Positions 49,184-60,690 of a stretch of 64,000 nucleotides of DNA are shown one piece after another. Origin of the DNA: Fistulifera solaris. Its lineage: Eukaryota > Bacillariophyta > Bacillariophyceae > Naviculales > Stauroneidaceae. Under the pieces are notes generated by a model. The model saw only the letters and a program-made list of their open reading frames with translations, searched no databases and was not told the DNA's origin. Position numbers and translations under genes: made by a program. The stretch is taken from assembly GCA_030295235.1 (NCBI GenBank), contig AP026146.1:682001-746000 (forward strand), written 5' to 3'. How positions within the stretch are numbered: position 1 is the first letter of the stretch; each line of letters starts with the position of its first letter.

Positions 49184-50059
49184 GATTTTCTTATTGCTAG
49201 AGGGAAAGAACAAATTATTGTAAATTGAAATTTTAAGAGGTATTGTTACGTATTGTGAAAGAGACGAGAGGTGCAACGTTTGAAAGTCCAAGATGTCCTC
49301 TTCCTCGACGAATAATCGAGTGAGTCGTCGTCGTCGTCCAGTGAGATCAGTGAACAGTGAACAGTAAACAGTCTACCAGGTACCGGTACCGGATTGAAAA
49401 ACCATTATATTTTTTCAGTGCTAAACCAGGGTAAACACAAAAATACTACTACGGAGTACGTAGCTCCTTAAAGACATTTTGTATTTATTTCCGCAATCGG
49501 CCTGGAGTGAGTACAGAAAGATTTTCAACGACCATAGACTGGTAATGCCTACCAATAAAAACGTAGATAGTGATTTTTCGTCCTTGCCCATGAAACTTAC
49601 AAAACTTTGTATAGTAGATAGTCGCTGCCATCCTGCCATGCAGCCAAGCAGATGCAGACGGCAAATACAAGTACTTATAATTACTTGTACCATTCCACGA
49701 CGGTCCAAGCAATTTTCCTCATCTCGTTGTCGTCGCGTTCTCGCGTTCTCGTCTTTGCTCGTTCATAATGATCTTGATGGTGATATAATTAATAAATTCA
49801 TTTGCTTCGACGCTACTCTAGTCATCAATCCCGGTTTCGTCGGAGATGCAAATTGGCGATCGAAAACTGGTCTCGAAAACGGAAACGGCCGCGAAAACCG
49901 CTCTCCGCACGACTCACTCGACAATCAACCATTTATCATTTGCATCTTTTCGTCTCACAAATCGCACCTTGTGTCAAATCACACACGAAGTGCGATTTGT
50001 CACTCGCTCACCTTGTTTCTACTTTACTTTACTTTACTTGCAGTCCGTCAGATACTATG
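49184..50059. other. Intergenic region upstream of the DHHC gene
   Basis: No gene is supported. It contains a TACCAGGTACCGGTACCGG composite near 49374-49392 and a TACTT pentamer run at about 50022-50041 next to the GC-rich block. Confidence 0.5.
49374..49382. promoter_or_regulatory. TACCAGGTA palindrome (promoter motif candidate)
   Basis: An exact copy, immediately extended by TACCGGTACCGG. It is upstream of the minus-strand DHHC gene. Function is inferred. Confidence 0.4.
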
Positions 50060-51020
50060 ATGATCTTCGTCCGCAGGGAAACCACACCTTACCGACGGGG
50101 AGTGCACGGGCCCTGCGGAGTAGCTTCCTACCACAATGGGAGCAAGAGAAATCGCGTGTGCCTTGAAGGCTCCGTCCTTCTCTTGCTCTGGAGAGAGGCC
50201 GAGTGATGTGTTGAGCCCTGAGGCCTTCACCGCTCCTCGCCTCAACGTCTCTGTTTCAAGGAATGAGTGATGTGCTGCGCCCTGAGGCCTTCACCGCTCC
50301 TCGCCTTGATTCTCTTTTCAAAGGGCCATGGCAAAGACCATGGTCAAAGTGCGGCCTGAGGGTAACTTCAGTGCTGGTACCAGCGTATGCGTGGCAGGGT
50401 GCGGAAGTAAGAGGAGAGAAGTTTACCCGACACCCACAGATGGTGTCGTGCTGGAGGAAAAACCTCCAAGCAAGCAAAAATCCACGGTGACGACCTGGTA
50501 TGCATTCATTCCGTAAAGTTGCCATGCAAATTCCACGACAGAGGAGGATGGCACCAACGGCGACGGCCTCAAACGAGGACCGGTACGACCGATTGCGATG
50601 ACCATACCTATCCCGGTGGCGTCCCCCAGATTGGCGGCCGACCCCCGCTAAAGGAGGGCCGGCTGAAAACCAGCTGGAAGAGGTTAGCTCCATATTAAGG
50701 CAGCATGGTAGATATTCCACCCGAAGGATGACCCCGGCGACTAAAGTCGACTGAGAAGGCATACCTTGAGGTGGCGGCCCCGTGTTAGGGCCAAGTCCCA
50801 GCATCGAGAAGGCTCGCTCTACCCGACCTCAATTGGGTTGTTTGATTGCATTGAAGCATACGCGTCCCCCGTCCGACAAAGGGCGGCGCCTAAAAAAGGT
50901 GGAAAATGGATCACAAAAGTGTAAGCTCTCTTCCACACAGTTTCAGTCAAAAGACTGAGACTGCGCCCGCCAAAGTTGGCTTATAAGATCAGTCTGACGC
51001 AAAAGTAAAAAGTAAAAAAA
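50060..51020 (+). mobile_element. GC-rich block with 3' hairpin and A-rich tail, probable retroelement fragment
   Basis: This block is visibly richer in G and C than its flanks and contains no conserved ORF. It has a 64-bp tandem duplication (50201-50264 and 50265-50328) starting GAGTGATGTG. Near the right end AGTTTCAGTC and GACTGAGACT form a ten-base hairpin with one mismatch and an AAAA loop (about 50939-50962). It then ends in AAAAGTAAAAAGTAAAAAAA at about 51001-51020. A hairpin followed by an A-rich end suits the 3' end of a non-LTR retroelement or a retroposed RNA. No reverse transcriptase was seen, so this is a fragment or non-coding region; the identity is inferred. Confidence 0.4.
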
Positions 51021-51246
51021 TAATATATATACTAGCAAGAAGCATGAACACAAAAGAAGAAACGCTTATGGTTATGCTCAGTAGGTTGGTAGCAAGAGCA
51101 GTTTGAATGCGTTCCGTCTTAGTAGTTCCGAATTTTTTCGAATTGAATAGGATGATCCCATCTCGCATCTAAATGTTTTACAAATTGTTATTTGAAGGCG
51201 TTGCACTTTTATATTCTACTATATTTTACTGAACATGCACGCAAAA
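51021..51246. other. AT-rich 3' spacer
   Basis: Nothing recognisable between the A-rich tail and the stop of the minus-strand BTB gene. Confidence 0.5.
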
Positions 51247-51649
51247 TCAATTGATCAAATCACTTGACGCGCACACTTCTGCGTGACTCATCCGGCGTTC
51301 ACATTGAGCACGCAACTTTCGTAAAAATATTGGGCGGGATGGCTCTTTGTTCTGTTTGCGTTGAAGGGAACGCTCGCCTTGACTTTTCCTCTGGTCGCCA
51401 CATTTAAGTCGATCGGGTAAAATAGAATCAATACCAATAGAATTCTCTTCAATCTCCTGGAGATGACTGGTAACAACATCATCACTTGTCATGGCATCTT
51501 TCTTTGGTCGGTTGGAGGTACGTCGTATCTTTTGTAGAAATGCATGCTTGTGTCGCGGTGCCACCGATGTATCGAGAGAGTGTTCTCCACTTTGTATGAC
51601 AAAGAATTCTAGATTTTCATTTGAACAGTGCTTCTCAGGGTCACCATTC

Positions 51650-51680
<31 letters not shown>

Positions 51681-52147
51681 CATTCCACCATGCATTAGTC
51701 AGAGGAGGAGCTGATGACGACATTCGCATTCCCCATTGTTGCAACTGCAAATGTTTTTGCAAGACCGGAAGTTTTAGTAACATGACCAGCGGCTCTAATT
51801 CTTCCAAATCGGCCGTTCGTAGAGTCGTCAGGTCGGGGAGACTTCCGGACTGGACGTAACTGACAAGAATATCAAACAAATACGGAGCGGTGCGTAGTGA
51901 ATACTGAATGGGCGCAGCGTTACGCGGCAGACGAGAGAAAAAAGCTTGTTGTGGGTGAAGGAATCGTCCATGGGAGTCTACGAAGTTTGTCGAATAGATG
52001 TGGCTCCAGCGAGTAAAGCTGACCGGATACTGTCACAGGAATCAACTCGGGCGATAGCGATTGATTGTGTGTTTGCGGCTCGGTATGGTCGTTCCTTGTG
52101 CTATCGTAATCCCAGGAATCAAAAGATACTACGTTCGTTGAAGTCAT
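51247..52147 (-). CDS. BTB/T1 (KCTD-like) domain protein
   Basis: The start is the ATG at 52147 (MTSTNVVSFDSWDYD). After 35 residues the T1 fold begins: PVTVSGQLYSLEPHLFDKLR, RLPW, then RLPRNAAPIQYSLRTAPYLF and DILVSYVQSGSLPDLTTL with DLEELEPLVMLLKLPVLQKH. This is the pattern of potassium-channel-tetramerisation BTB domains, which build oligomeric scaffolds or cullin-ligase adaptors. The C-terminal 150 residues are low complexity: a Ser run encoded by a GAT/ATC repeat (about 51650-51679), then basic, Arg/Lys-rich. One extra base near 51945 breaks the frame; removing it gives 299 aa. Partners are unknown. Confidence 0.65.
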
Positions 52148-52596
52148 GGCTTTCTGTTAGGTCGATAGAAGATTGAGGTAGTCAATGGAATGCTGCTGTT
52201 GTTGTTGTTGCTCACAACGAAGATGCAAAAGGTAAACGTATGAAATAATGTATTGTTTTGTTCCACGTTCAGTTCGCCTTGTGATTTTGACTATTCCTTG
52301 TTAATAGGAAGCGTTAGCATTGAGCACTTTTCATAGATGCTGCTCGCTAAGTAAAAGGGTAGAAGATGTTTTATGATTATTGTTTCGCAGTATTGCGTCG
52401 TTTGGGCGACGACATCAACCGGATCCTTAATGTTCTTGAAATGGGAGCAGAAAATCCGCAAGACCTTTCGTTTTTTTTTGTTACTTCCACACTTGCTCGT
52501 TTATACAACTTCTTGCGACGCAAACGTGAAGGAGTCTGAGTAGATCGCACAGACGAATAAACTATTAACAGCGTTGAAATCAAAGCAACAACAAGA
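52148..52596. other. Divergent spacer
   Basis: A spacer between the BTB gene start (-) and the myosin start (+). A short GTT run near 52193-52212 is the only notable feature. Confidence 0.5.
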
Positions 52597-55250
52597 ATGA
52601 ACACAACGATGAAAGGCTATCCTTGTCAAGAACATCAGCTTTGTGAGAAAGATGCATCGAATGAGAAAGCTGCTTCCACAAACGTATTTACTCTGCTGAA
52701 ACCCAAAAAATGGTCGAAAGCTCGCGTAATAACAGAAACCGAGTCGGAAGCAACAGTGCAAATCTTTGACAAAAGCAACAATGGCGTTTCAATTCAAACG
52801 ATATCGTTGAAAGATTATCCGCATCAGCGTTTGCCTTTGCAAAATGTAAACGTGTACGATGATTTGATTGATCTACCCTTTCTTCACGAGGTAAGTACAA
52901 ACGCAAATACCAGTTGATGTATATAGCTCCAATTCTCACACGACTATCTTGACGCTATTCGTAGCCCGGAGTCCTGTGGAATCTACGGTCGCGTCACGCA
53001 AATTGTCATCCTTACACGCGATCGGGTCCGAACGTGTTGATTGCTGTCAATCCGTATCAATGGCTGTCGCAATTGTACCCTCCAAAACAGCAAGAACGCT
53101 ATCGTCATTTGACGAACGAAAGGCTTCCTCCGCACGTTTACGAAACTGCACAGCAAGCCTACCACGGTTTGTCACAACAAAATCAGAGCATTCTCGTTTC
53201 GGGTGAATCCGGAGCCGGAAAGACAGAAACAGTAAAGTTGTGCATGCGTTTCCTTTCCCAGTACGGAGATTCAAAGATCACCGACCGTCTCTTGTATGCC
53301 AATCCAGTATTGGAAGCCTTCGGGAACGCCGCAACCAAACGCAACGACAACAGTAGTCGTTTTGGAAAGTATTTGACTTTACAGTTTGATGCCAATTGTC
53401 AATTAGTGGGCGGTCGTTGTGACATCTATTTGCTAGAGAAAAGCCTTGTCGTAGGAGCAGCCCTTGGAGAGCGAAACTTTCACATTCTGCATCAAATCGC
53501 GGTAGCCGGTACTTTGACGAATGTAACGAGTCCGTGTGCCGAGTTCAAGTGTAAACCGCGATAAAGTTTCGAGTACTTTACTTCGCCTTTGTTCTAGTTC
53601 GATGAATCAACCGCATGGCGCGATTGCAAGGGATTCCGCAATCCAACATGGTGAAAAACACGGTGCTGTTCAAGTTCAGCAAACAGCTAGCGGCTCTCAT
53701 GAAGTCGTTGAACAGCACACGCACACAATACATTCGATGCATCAAGCCATTACAAGGAGCCTCTGAAAGTGGAAGATGGAGTCATGCTTCGTCAGCTTCA
53801 ATCCAGCGGTGTCGTAGCAGCCGTTACAACCGCCAGATCTTCCTTTCCTTACCGAATAGACCACTGCAAGATCCTGCAAAGATTTCGATGCTTTGGTGCA
53901 CGTCTTAATGCTTCCGCACCAACAAAGGTGCAAGTCATGTGCTTGCTAGTGATCGCCATGCGAGACTACAAGGGGTCTTGCGACGAAAAATTTTCTGACG
54001 CAGTCATGGTGGGAAGAACTCGAGCCTATTTTCGATTTAACGCCCTGGAATACCTGGAGCACAAGCGAAACATTAACGTTGCGTTCTTCGTTTTTTTAAT
54101 CCAAAGTCAATTCAGGGGTTTTGTTATTCGTCGTGACACGGCAAGGCAACACATCGCGGCTACACGAATTGCTAGCTGCGTACGATCATTTCAAGCCAGA
54201 ACACGCGTGAAGATGATGCCTGGTAGCGCACAACGCATTCAGCACTGGTATCGCTCTCACAAAGACCGTCGCCAAAACTGCATCAAAGTGAACGGGGAAA
54301 AGGTGATAGAGATGAATTGTATCAGATCTCCGTCGTGTGCCAGTCAAAATCATTGCCATTTCGCGGCAGTTAAAATTCAGCAAGTTGTTCGCCGCTTCGC
54401 TCAAAGGGATAGCTTGCAAGCATTTGCAAAGCAACAAGAAGCTAGAGGTGTGGACACAAAATGTTCGAATAGCCTTTGTCAAGTCGCAGCAATTCTTTGT
54501 ACGACCCGGCTTGGAAGTCTGACCTCGGTGTTGATTGAATCCGAGAGCGCGATCGAAACCAAACCAGCAGACCGACGTTTCTCTCGGCAGCACACAATAT
54601 AAAAGATAGAGAACATGAAACTCCGAGACGAGATCAATCGTCTTCAGGCGAGAAAAAAGGAGTTGATATTGGAAAATGATTTGATCAATGCTGAGAATGA
54701 TCAGTTTCAATCCGATAACGAGGGTCTACGAAAAGAGCTTCACTCCATCAGAAGCGAGATACCCTCGTCGTCTTTCTCGCAAACCGAGAACCGTCTTTTG
54801 ATAAGTCCAGTTGAATACAGTTTCGATCCCAACAACATTGATACGACAAAAGAAACTTCTGACGTTTCATCATGCTTTTCTTTCATCGATACGCGCACTA
54901 AAACATCCTTACGGACCTCGTCGCTGGGCGTGAGTGCTGGCGACACGCCAAAGATTCGACGAAGATCCAATTTCTTCAAGTCGACGACTCTGTATACACC
55001 ATCATTGGAATCATCTGCTCCTCAAACGGAGATGAGCAATATTGAGAAAAAGGATCATGCTCTGAAACAGGACTATAAAAGACAGCTAGAGCGCAACCGT
55101 AGTCTGACCGAAACCAACGAAAGCATGCAAACTGTTCTGTTTGAATTGAATAAGGGAATCGGTCAGCTGAGTAAAATGAATCACGACCTTCGAGAAGTCA
55201 TCCATCACTATCGCTCCATTTTGCCGACTATTCGAACGACCGACATCTAG
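52597..55250 (+). pseudogene. Myosin heavy chain with internal motor deletion
   Basis: Exon 1 (52597-52890) gives an SH3-like N-terminus (KPKKWSKARVITETESEATV). Exon 2, after a 74-nt GT-AG intron, starts at 52965 (PGVLWNLRSRHANCHPYTRS). The ATP site is intact: VLIAVNPYQW, P-loop GESGAGKTE and switch I NDNSSRFGKY. After ERNFHILHQI the frame stops (53564). The next recognisable segment is NTVLFKFSKQL and RTQYIRCIKP (about 53660-53755), followed by converter-like residues and IQ helices. Switch II, the relay helix and the upper 50-kDa region, roughly 350 residues, are absent. The tail coiled coil (54615-55250, LRDEINRLQARKKELI) follows an in-frame stop at 54600. A product from this sequence could not be a motor. 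The cause could be real decay or a gap in the assembly. Confidence 0.7.
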
Positions 55251-55969
55251 AACGGCTGGTGTCCGTGCCTGTCAAGCTAGAGCATGCCGAACGTTCTGTG
55301 AATAGCGCCACTAGTGTTTCGGACAGCACACTAGCAAGTCAATAGTCAATCTTCTCCCTTATTTAACAAAAAAGCACATTTCACATTCAACCCGGCCGCA
55401 GCGAAAGCGATTTTCGGAGTCAAGCGGTGGAAAGAGTAGTTTCTGCTGTAGAGACGATCACAGCTTACAATTTGTGATAGCATGTCTTTTTATCCCCTTC
55501 TAACGTTTGATTTTGCCCGAAACTCTCCTCAAAACGTCTCTATTTTGCAGGATTGACAGAGCGTTCTGGGAAACGAGCCATATGCAGCACTTATATATAG
55601 TGTTCAATTTTCCGACCGGGGTTAAAATCCAAAAAGGGTTTAGTTGATAAAATGATCATCTCCTTGCGCAAGTGTTTTTATTGTTTGCTATTTCTCATGG
55701 TGTCATCTAGCTAGTCGATACTGCGGCCAGTCCAATCTCGCTGCGCGCTGGTTGTGTTATGTCAGTGTCCTTGACGCGCCGATCAGGTGATTGTTTTGGT
55801 GAATGAATGATAATAATTATGTTTGATTTTCTCCGCAACTAGTATTGGAGTTTGTGCGCAACGCGTCTACTTGCCGCGTCGAAGTCGCATCGCATATCGT
55901 GCGTTATTTTTCGATGCCTCATCGTGAGGCTTCGCTACTGACTATAACGAATACTGTAGTCTGTTACTT

Positions 55970-56040
55970 ACATCGAAAAAATTCCTACGAGGCCTACGTG
56001 AAACACGCGTGAACGTTCGATGCCTTGCATCTTTCCTGGT
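55970..56040. repeat. Dispersed hairpin repeat, copy 2
   Basis: It contains ACATCGAAAAAATTCCTACG then AGGCCTACGTGAAACACG. The hairpin is less perfect than in copy 1. Similarity to 22706 and 56520 is by eye. Confidence 0.45.
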
Positions 56041-56180
56041 TTCTTCACTTTGAGTCGACTTGATGTCGACTTGTAAGTTGTACGGTAAGGTTGCTGCGTC
56101 GGAGATAAGGTGACAGTCACTTTTGTTGGAGAAGAACTTTTGTCATAAAGAATTCAAATGCTAAGTATCGGTACATTATT

Positions 56181-56354
56181 CCGTTTCCAGAAATTCTGGA
56201 GTCCGCACTTTCATTTGTTTTGATCCAGAACACCGTATCCAGAATTTCTGAAACCCGCACTTTCTTTTGTTTTGATCCAAAGCACCGTCTCAAGAATTTC
56301 TGGAACGTGCACAGTATGTCGGTAGGATCGAAAAAACTGGTCCAGAATTTCTGG
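56181..56354. repeat. 52-bp tandem repeat with CCAGAATTTCTGG core
   Basis: Units start at CCGT at 56181, 56233 and 56285, an exact 52-base step. Each has a palindromic core close to CCAGAAATTCTGG, followed by CCGCACTTTC and TTTTGTTTTGATCCA in the first two. A further CCAGAATTTCTGG is at 56342-56354. Confidence 0.7.
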
Positions 56355-56519
56355 ACCACCACCGAATTTCTGTATGTTAATGAATTATTTGATGTCGGTT
56401 ACTGTATATTGATTTATGGTAGCTACGTTGGTGATAAGGCGAACGCTACTGTAGACTACTTTCGTTGCAAAGTGACTCGATTTTAATGCTAAATGCCTAA
56501 ATCATTTCCGGGAACCCCC

Positions 56520-56585
56520 TACATCGACAAATTTCCTACGACTGCTAGGTGAAATCGACGTAGACATTCGAAGCGTTTAATCTTT
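56520..56585. repeat. Dispersed hairpin repeat, copy 3
   Basis: It reads ACATCGACAAATTTCCTACG then CTAGGTGAAATCGACGTAG and ACATTCGAAGCGTTTAA, matching copy 1 over about 50 bases with several changes. Confidence 0.5.
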
Positions 56586-56875
56586 CATCTTTTTTGCTTT
56601 TTTGGTCTATTTTGAAATTTTACTAGTGTTTCTTAGCCTGTCTTAATTAGAATGATGAGAGTGAATTGACGTTGTTGCAAATCCGGCTCGATACTGGATA
56701 AATACTTAACAATTATAGTGACTATCGTTCGGATTGTAAGCGACTTTTTCACGACTGCATTATTTCAGTCATGAATTTAAGTCTCGTCCGAGCTCCGAGC
56801 CCCTAACAACTGCGGGATCACTACTTTGTTATTTCCCCTCTTATTGCCTTTTGTTTTAACCGACTTATTGCACAT

Positions 56876-57035
56876 CCCCACACTATCTGTGCACGTGAAA
56901 AACTGCATCCCCACATTTTCTGTGCATGGGAAACGCCGCATCCCCACATTTTCAGTGGACGTGGAATCACCGCACTCCCACATTTTCTGTGCACGTGAAA
57001 AACCACAAGCCCCACATTTTCTGTGCACGTGAAAA
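56876..57035. repeat. Five-unit array, core CCCCACATTTTCTGTG
   Basis: Units begin at 56876, 56909, 56942, 56976 and 57010, steps of 33, 33, 34 and 34 bases. Each reads CCCCACATTTTCTGTGCACG then TGAAAA with a few variable bases before the next. This is related to the 19465 array. Three turns of DNA per unit is compatible with evenly phased protein binding. Confidence 0.75.
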
Positions 57036-57779
57036 CACTGAACTCTCAGGGCCATTTCTAACCGGAAGTTTCGTATTCGCATTTTCGCATTTTGCGTTCG
57101 TATCCAAGGTTTTACGGAGAAAGCGACAGACGATAACTTCTCTATTTTTCATTTCTCTTCCGTTTGGGCAAATTGGGCAAGTGTGGGAGCACGCGAAACA
57201 CGAAAACACGAAATACGAAACTTCCGGTTAGAAATGAGCCACTGCAGGATCGTTGCTCCGTAGTTTGATTTTCCCTGTTTCCCTAATATTGCCTTTGCTA
57301 TTCATCCTCTGATTGTTAGATGGATGCACGGATGCACGGCAAGAGCCATGCTGGTAGTTTCATTTTCAAGAATTGCTGCGATTGACGACGCACAAAGTGA
57401 AGGATCATTATTTTACGGATTCTACCTGAGACCGATGTCATAATATGTGATGGGTGATGGCCCTTGTTCTTGCTGCAACTTCGTGAAGGCGACCAATTTC
57501 TATGAAGTAGGCCCGTCCAGTCTGCCATCAGTCTTAGGAACCAACGAACGTTTCATTTGCATTCTCATAGTTAGAGAGGAAGTCGAATTTTCCGTTCTAT
57601 CCGAAACTATGAGTATTTATCACTTCACGACAAATAGAAACGAATGGTTTTTTGAGTGACAAGCTTGTTTCCCTCTTGATGAAGTCAGGGATTGGCAATA
57701 TCCGATTGATCATCCAGGACCGAGAAACATAGGACCGGTCTGCCTTCAACGCGATCGTTCCATTTTTTAAGCGTATCAA

Positions 57780-58849
57780 ATGATACAGTCGGGCATCGTG
57801 GAAAGCTCAATGGTGTCAAACAAATCCTCTGAGAAACATCCTTCAAGTATCAACATGACTCGAATGCAGTCTAAAGTGGATGATTCAGCGAGCCCCCAGG
57901 AGGTGCACATGTTCGACGTTTCGATGCCGCCTGTTCAAAAGTACGCAGCACCTTCGAAAACAGAAAAACAAACAAAACTACACTGCAAGAAAAGAAACAA
58001 CGGGCGGAAGAGCTACTTCGTCAACGAGTTGCTAAAGCGTGCAAGAAACTAGACATGAACCAGTATTCTGACGAGCAACCGGGCCATCGGTTGGAACCTG
58101 ATGTAGGAGTTTTCGACGGGCAATGGAGCCTGACGCGCTCAAGGAAAAGCTAGAGTTATTGAAAAAGGAATTTATTGCACATCGGACAGAGAAACGGATA
58201 CTGAGATGCCAAATAACGAACTTAACTTTGACAGCAGAGACGAGTATCGAGCCGCCAGCATTGGATTCTTCAAAGCAGCAAAAGATACTAAATCAAAGAA
58301 GCGTTTTCTTGGTTTCAGCGTCAACTCATCGTTTATCTTCTCAATATGGCAAGGAAAAACTCGATCTGCCTCCAAGTCTCGGATTCAGAAGAGGGGTCGG
58401 TGGTCGTTATCGTGTCGTCCAACAAGTACATTGACTCCGACATCGCCCGCTTTCTTGTCTCAATAGATCGTCAAACAAATAATGAGATCATTCTTTCGTC
58501 GCAACTGGAATGGGATGAAGTTCGAAAGATTTATCACGAGTTATTTAAATGTGATGCATCAAGCAGATGGAACGTGGCGGAACTCAATCAACAAGTTTTC
58601 ATTCTGCAAAGATAAAATGACGAATTGCTCCAATCTTTGGGTCGCTATTGCGAGCAACAAACTTCAAGCATTACGGAACCGGCACTACCTTTAAATGTTA
58701 CGATAAATCGGGCCTCTTGCTATTGCGGTGTCAACGGTGATGAAGAACTTTGGAATGCCTTACAACAAAATGGCGACGATCTTTCGGAGCTAATTGATTT
58801 TCCTGTCGCGGCTTTAGCATTCACTCCTATTGAACGTATTGACTTGTAG
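57780..58849 (+). pseudogene. Broken unrecognised coding region
   Basis: From the ATG at 57780 (MIQSGIVESSMVSNKSSEK) a protein-like reading passes through four -1 frame changes (near 57970, 58118, 58200 and 58340). The pieces read LQEKKQRAEELLRQRVAKAC, MEPDALKEKLELLKKEF, NELNFDSRDEYRAASIGFF and SEEGSVVVIVSSNKYIDSDI. They end with SITEPALPLNVTINRASCYC and a stop at 58849. An in-frame stop at 58613 remains even after these corrections. The first part is coiled coil, the rest globular but unknown. It may be a real gene with assembly errors or a decaying one; the stop makes decay more likely than elsewhere. Confidence 0.4.
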
Positions 58850-59047
58850 ATGGACTCGTCGTAACGTCGTGACTGCAAACGAAATGATATTATTTCAGAA
58901 CGCTAATTACTCTCTTCTATAGTGGTCAAAGCAACATAAATAAAAAAGTTAAGTTTTTTCCTCTGTGCTTACTTTACTGTTCATTATTTACTAACTTATT
59001 GCGCTTTACTGAAAGGTACCATCTCTCCACTGGTGGCTACCTCTCAT

Positions 59048-60690
59048 TCAGATTAGAACTCTTCTTGGCGAAGGAATTTCAATAGCTATACGGCGTTGTT
59101 CCTCCGAATCTTGTTCGACTTCATCTCGGCTCTCAGTGCACGCATTAGCTTCTGCTCGCGAGGTGAACGGTGTCGACATAGCCTTGCGTTTCAACGGATT
59201 CGCAGAAACGGTCGGTTCGGTGACTGTCGCACCCGCGGGCAAATTGACGCGAAACAAAGCAATTGCCGCCTGCAAATGTTTGTTCTCGGCTTCCAAACGC
59301 TCAATTTCAATATCTTTTTTCTGCAAAGCGTTGCTCAAACGTCGATTTTTCTCCTTCTCGTTGGCCACATCGGAATCTTTCTTTAGCAAGAATGAGCTCA
59401 GACGTTGATTCGCTTCTTTGGCTTGAGCCAACTGTTCTTGACACTGCTTTAATTCGCGCTGCATGTACTGGTTGTGACTCTGCAATTCCGTTGCCGGTTG
59501 CTCTCTATTTGGACCTTCCATTTGCTTGTGCACACCTTGCTGCTCATCCTTTTGGTTGTTCTGGGTCTCCCACAAAGTACGAGGAGACACGTGCAAGTTG
59601 GTCGTTTCGGCAAAGGAGCGACGCGGAGTGGCGGAAAAAGGTGTCGGAAGATCACTGTCGGTGTCCGTCGTCTTTCTCTTTTTATAAGCTGGCGAGAGAA
59701 ACTGCGTCTGCTGCTCCGGAGATAGTAAGATATCACTGCTACGACGACTGAAAGGAACATCGAGCTGCGGATAGTTCTTTTCCAATAGGCCAAAAACGAC
59801 GACAAGCTGCAAATGGGCTGTTGTTCCATATCATCGAGAGGTTCCGCTTTCATACTTCCTTCTAAACTCTTTACCAATTCCCAACCGCGTTCATGGCAAA
59901 ACAGCTCATACAATCCTTTCTTGGTGGTCGTCGATCGGAGAACAAAAGAAGGTTCAGTGTCTTCACTATCTTCCTCACTGTTACTGGAAGTCGAATGCAT
60001 TTCCGCTTGCGTCAACTGATGCTCAAAGAATGTTTCTAAAGCAGCAGCAATGCTTTCATCCAAGGCATTCCCCGAGTTCGATCGTCTCGCACCATGTTGT
60101 GGCATGATCTTGTCATCGACATGTTTGCAATCATCCGCACACTTGAGACAATGGGCCCACACATGACGGGAGAAGCCTAGAAGCGTCAACAAGGCACTGG
60201 AACATATCATGACCTCTTCCTCACCGGGTAAGGCGAATTTACAATGTTCCCTGTCGGCATTGTCTGTGTTACTGACAATAGTACTACTACCGATGCCGAG
60301 TCGCTTGGACTGTTGAATGCGATGGGTGAGAAGAACCGTCTGATCTTTTCGTGTCGTCTGATAGAGAAAGTCCAGTAGATAGTCGGCCACACGCTCCCGG
60401 ATATCATCTTTGGTTAGATTGGTTGCCAAGCATGAACATTGCAACAAGATACTACCACCACGCAATACATTCTTGCATTTCGGTTGATCCTTAGCCACAA
60501 ACTGCAAGTACTCATCAATACGTGTGCGTAGGTCTTCACGAGTCCATGTTTTGCGATGCAAGTTCCACAGCTTTTTAGGGTGTTTCATCGTCTGTGTTGA
60601 TGGCGAAGGAGTTGAACTGAGACTGACTCGTTGACTCGAAGTCGGCAACTTTTTGTTGTAGAAGCTTTGTTTCTCCTCTACGTTGCTCAT
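59048..60690 (-). CDS. Unrecognised protein with C-terminal coiled coil
   Basis: I use the ATG at 60690 (MSNVEEKQSFYNKKLP). The N-terminal third contains CSCLATNLTKDDIRERVADY and LPGEEEVMICSSALLTLLGF, a pattern (an exposed Cys, then a short helix before LLG) similar to a domain in diatom proteins of transposon-like or nuclear type. The middle is Ser/Glu-rich and basic (AYKKRKTTDTDSD). A heptad coiled coil follows (RELKQCQEQLAQAKEANQRL, EIERLEAENKHLQAAI). One T is missing near 59800 in a T run; corrected length is 547 aa. Coiled coil after basic residues hints at a nuclear zipper protein but the DNA-binding part is not identified. Confidence 0.55.

Larger units (their letters stand above)
55251..57779. 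other. Gene-free, repeat-rich region
   Basis: About 2.5 kb without a supported gene. It carries three repeat types listed separately (hairpin copies, a 52-bp tandem and a 33- to 34-bp array). Two stretches near 57051-57084 and 57218-57242 contain matching inverted elements (TTTCTAACCGGAAGTTTCGT and its complement), framing about 190 bases after the array. Confidence 0.5.

Noticed and set aside
50060-50900. rRNA or snRNA gene in the GC-rich block
   Set aside because: I found no recognisable conserved rRNA or spliceosomal RNA segment, and the 64-bp tandem duplication does not fit. Only a search against RNA families would settle it.
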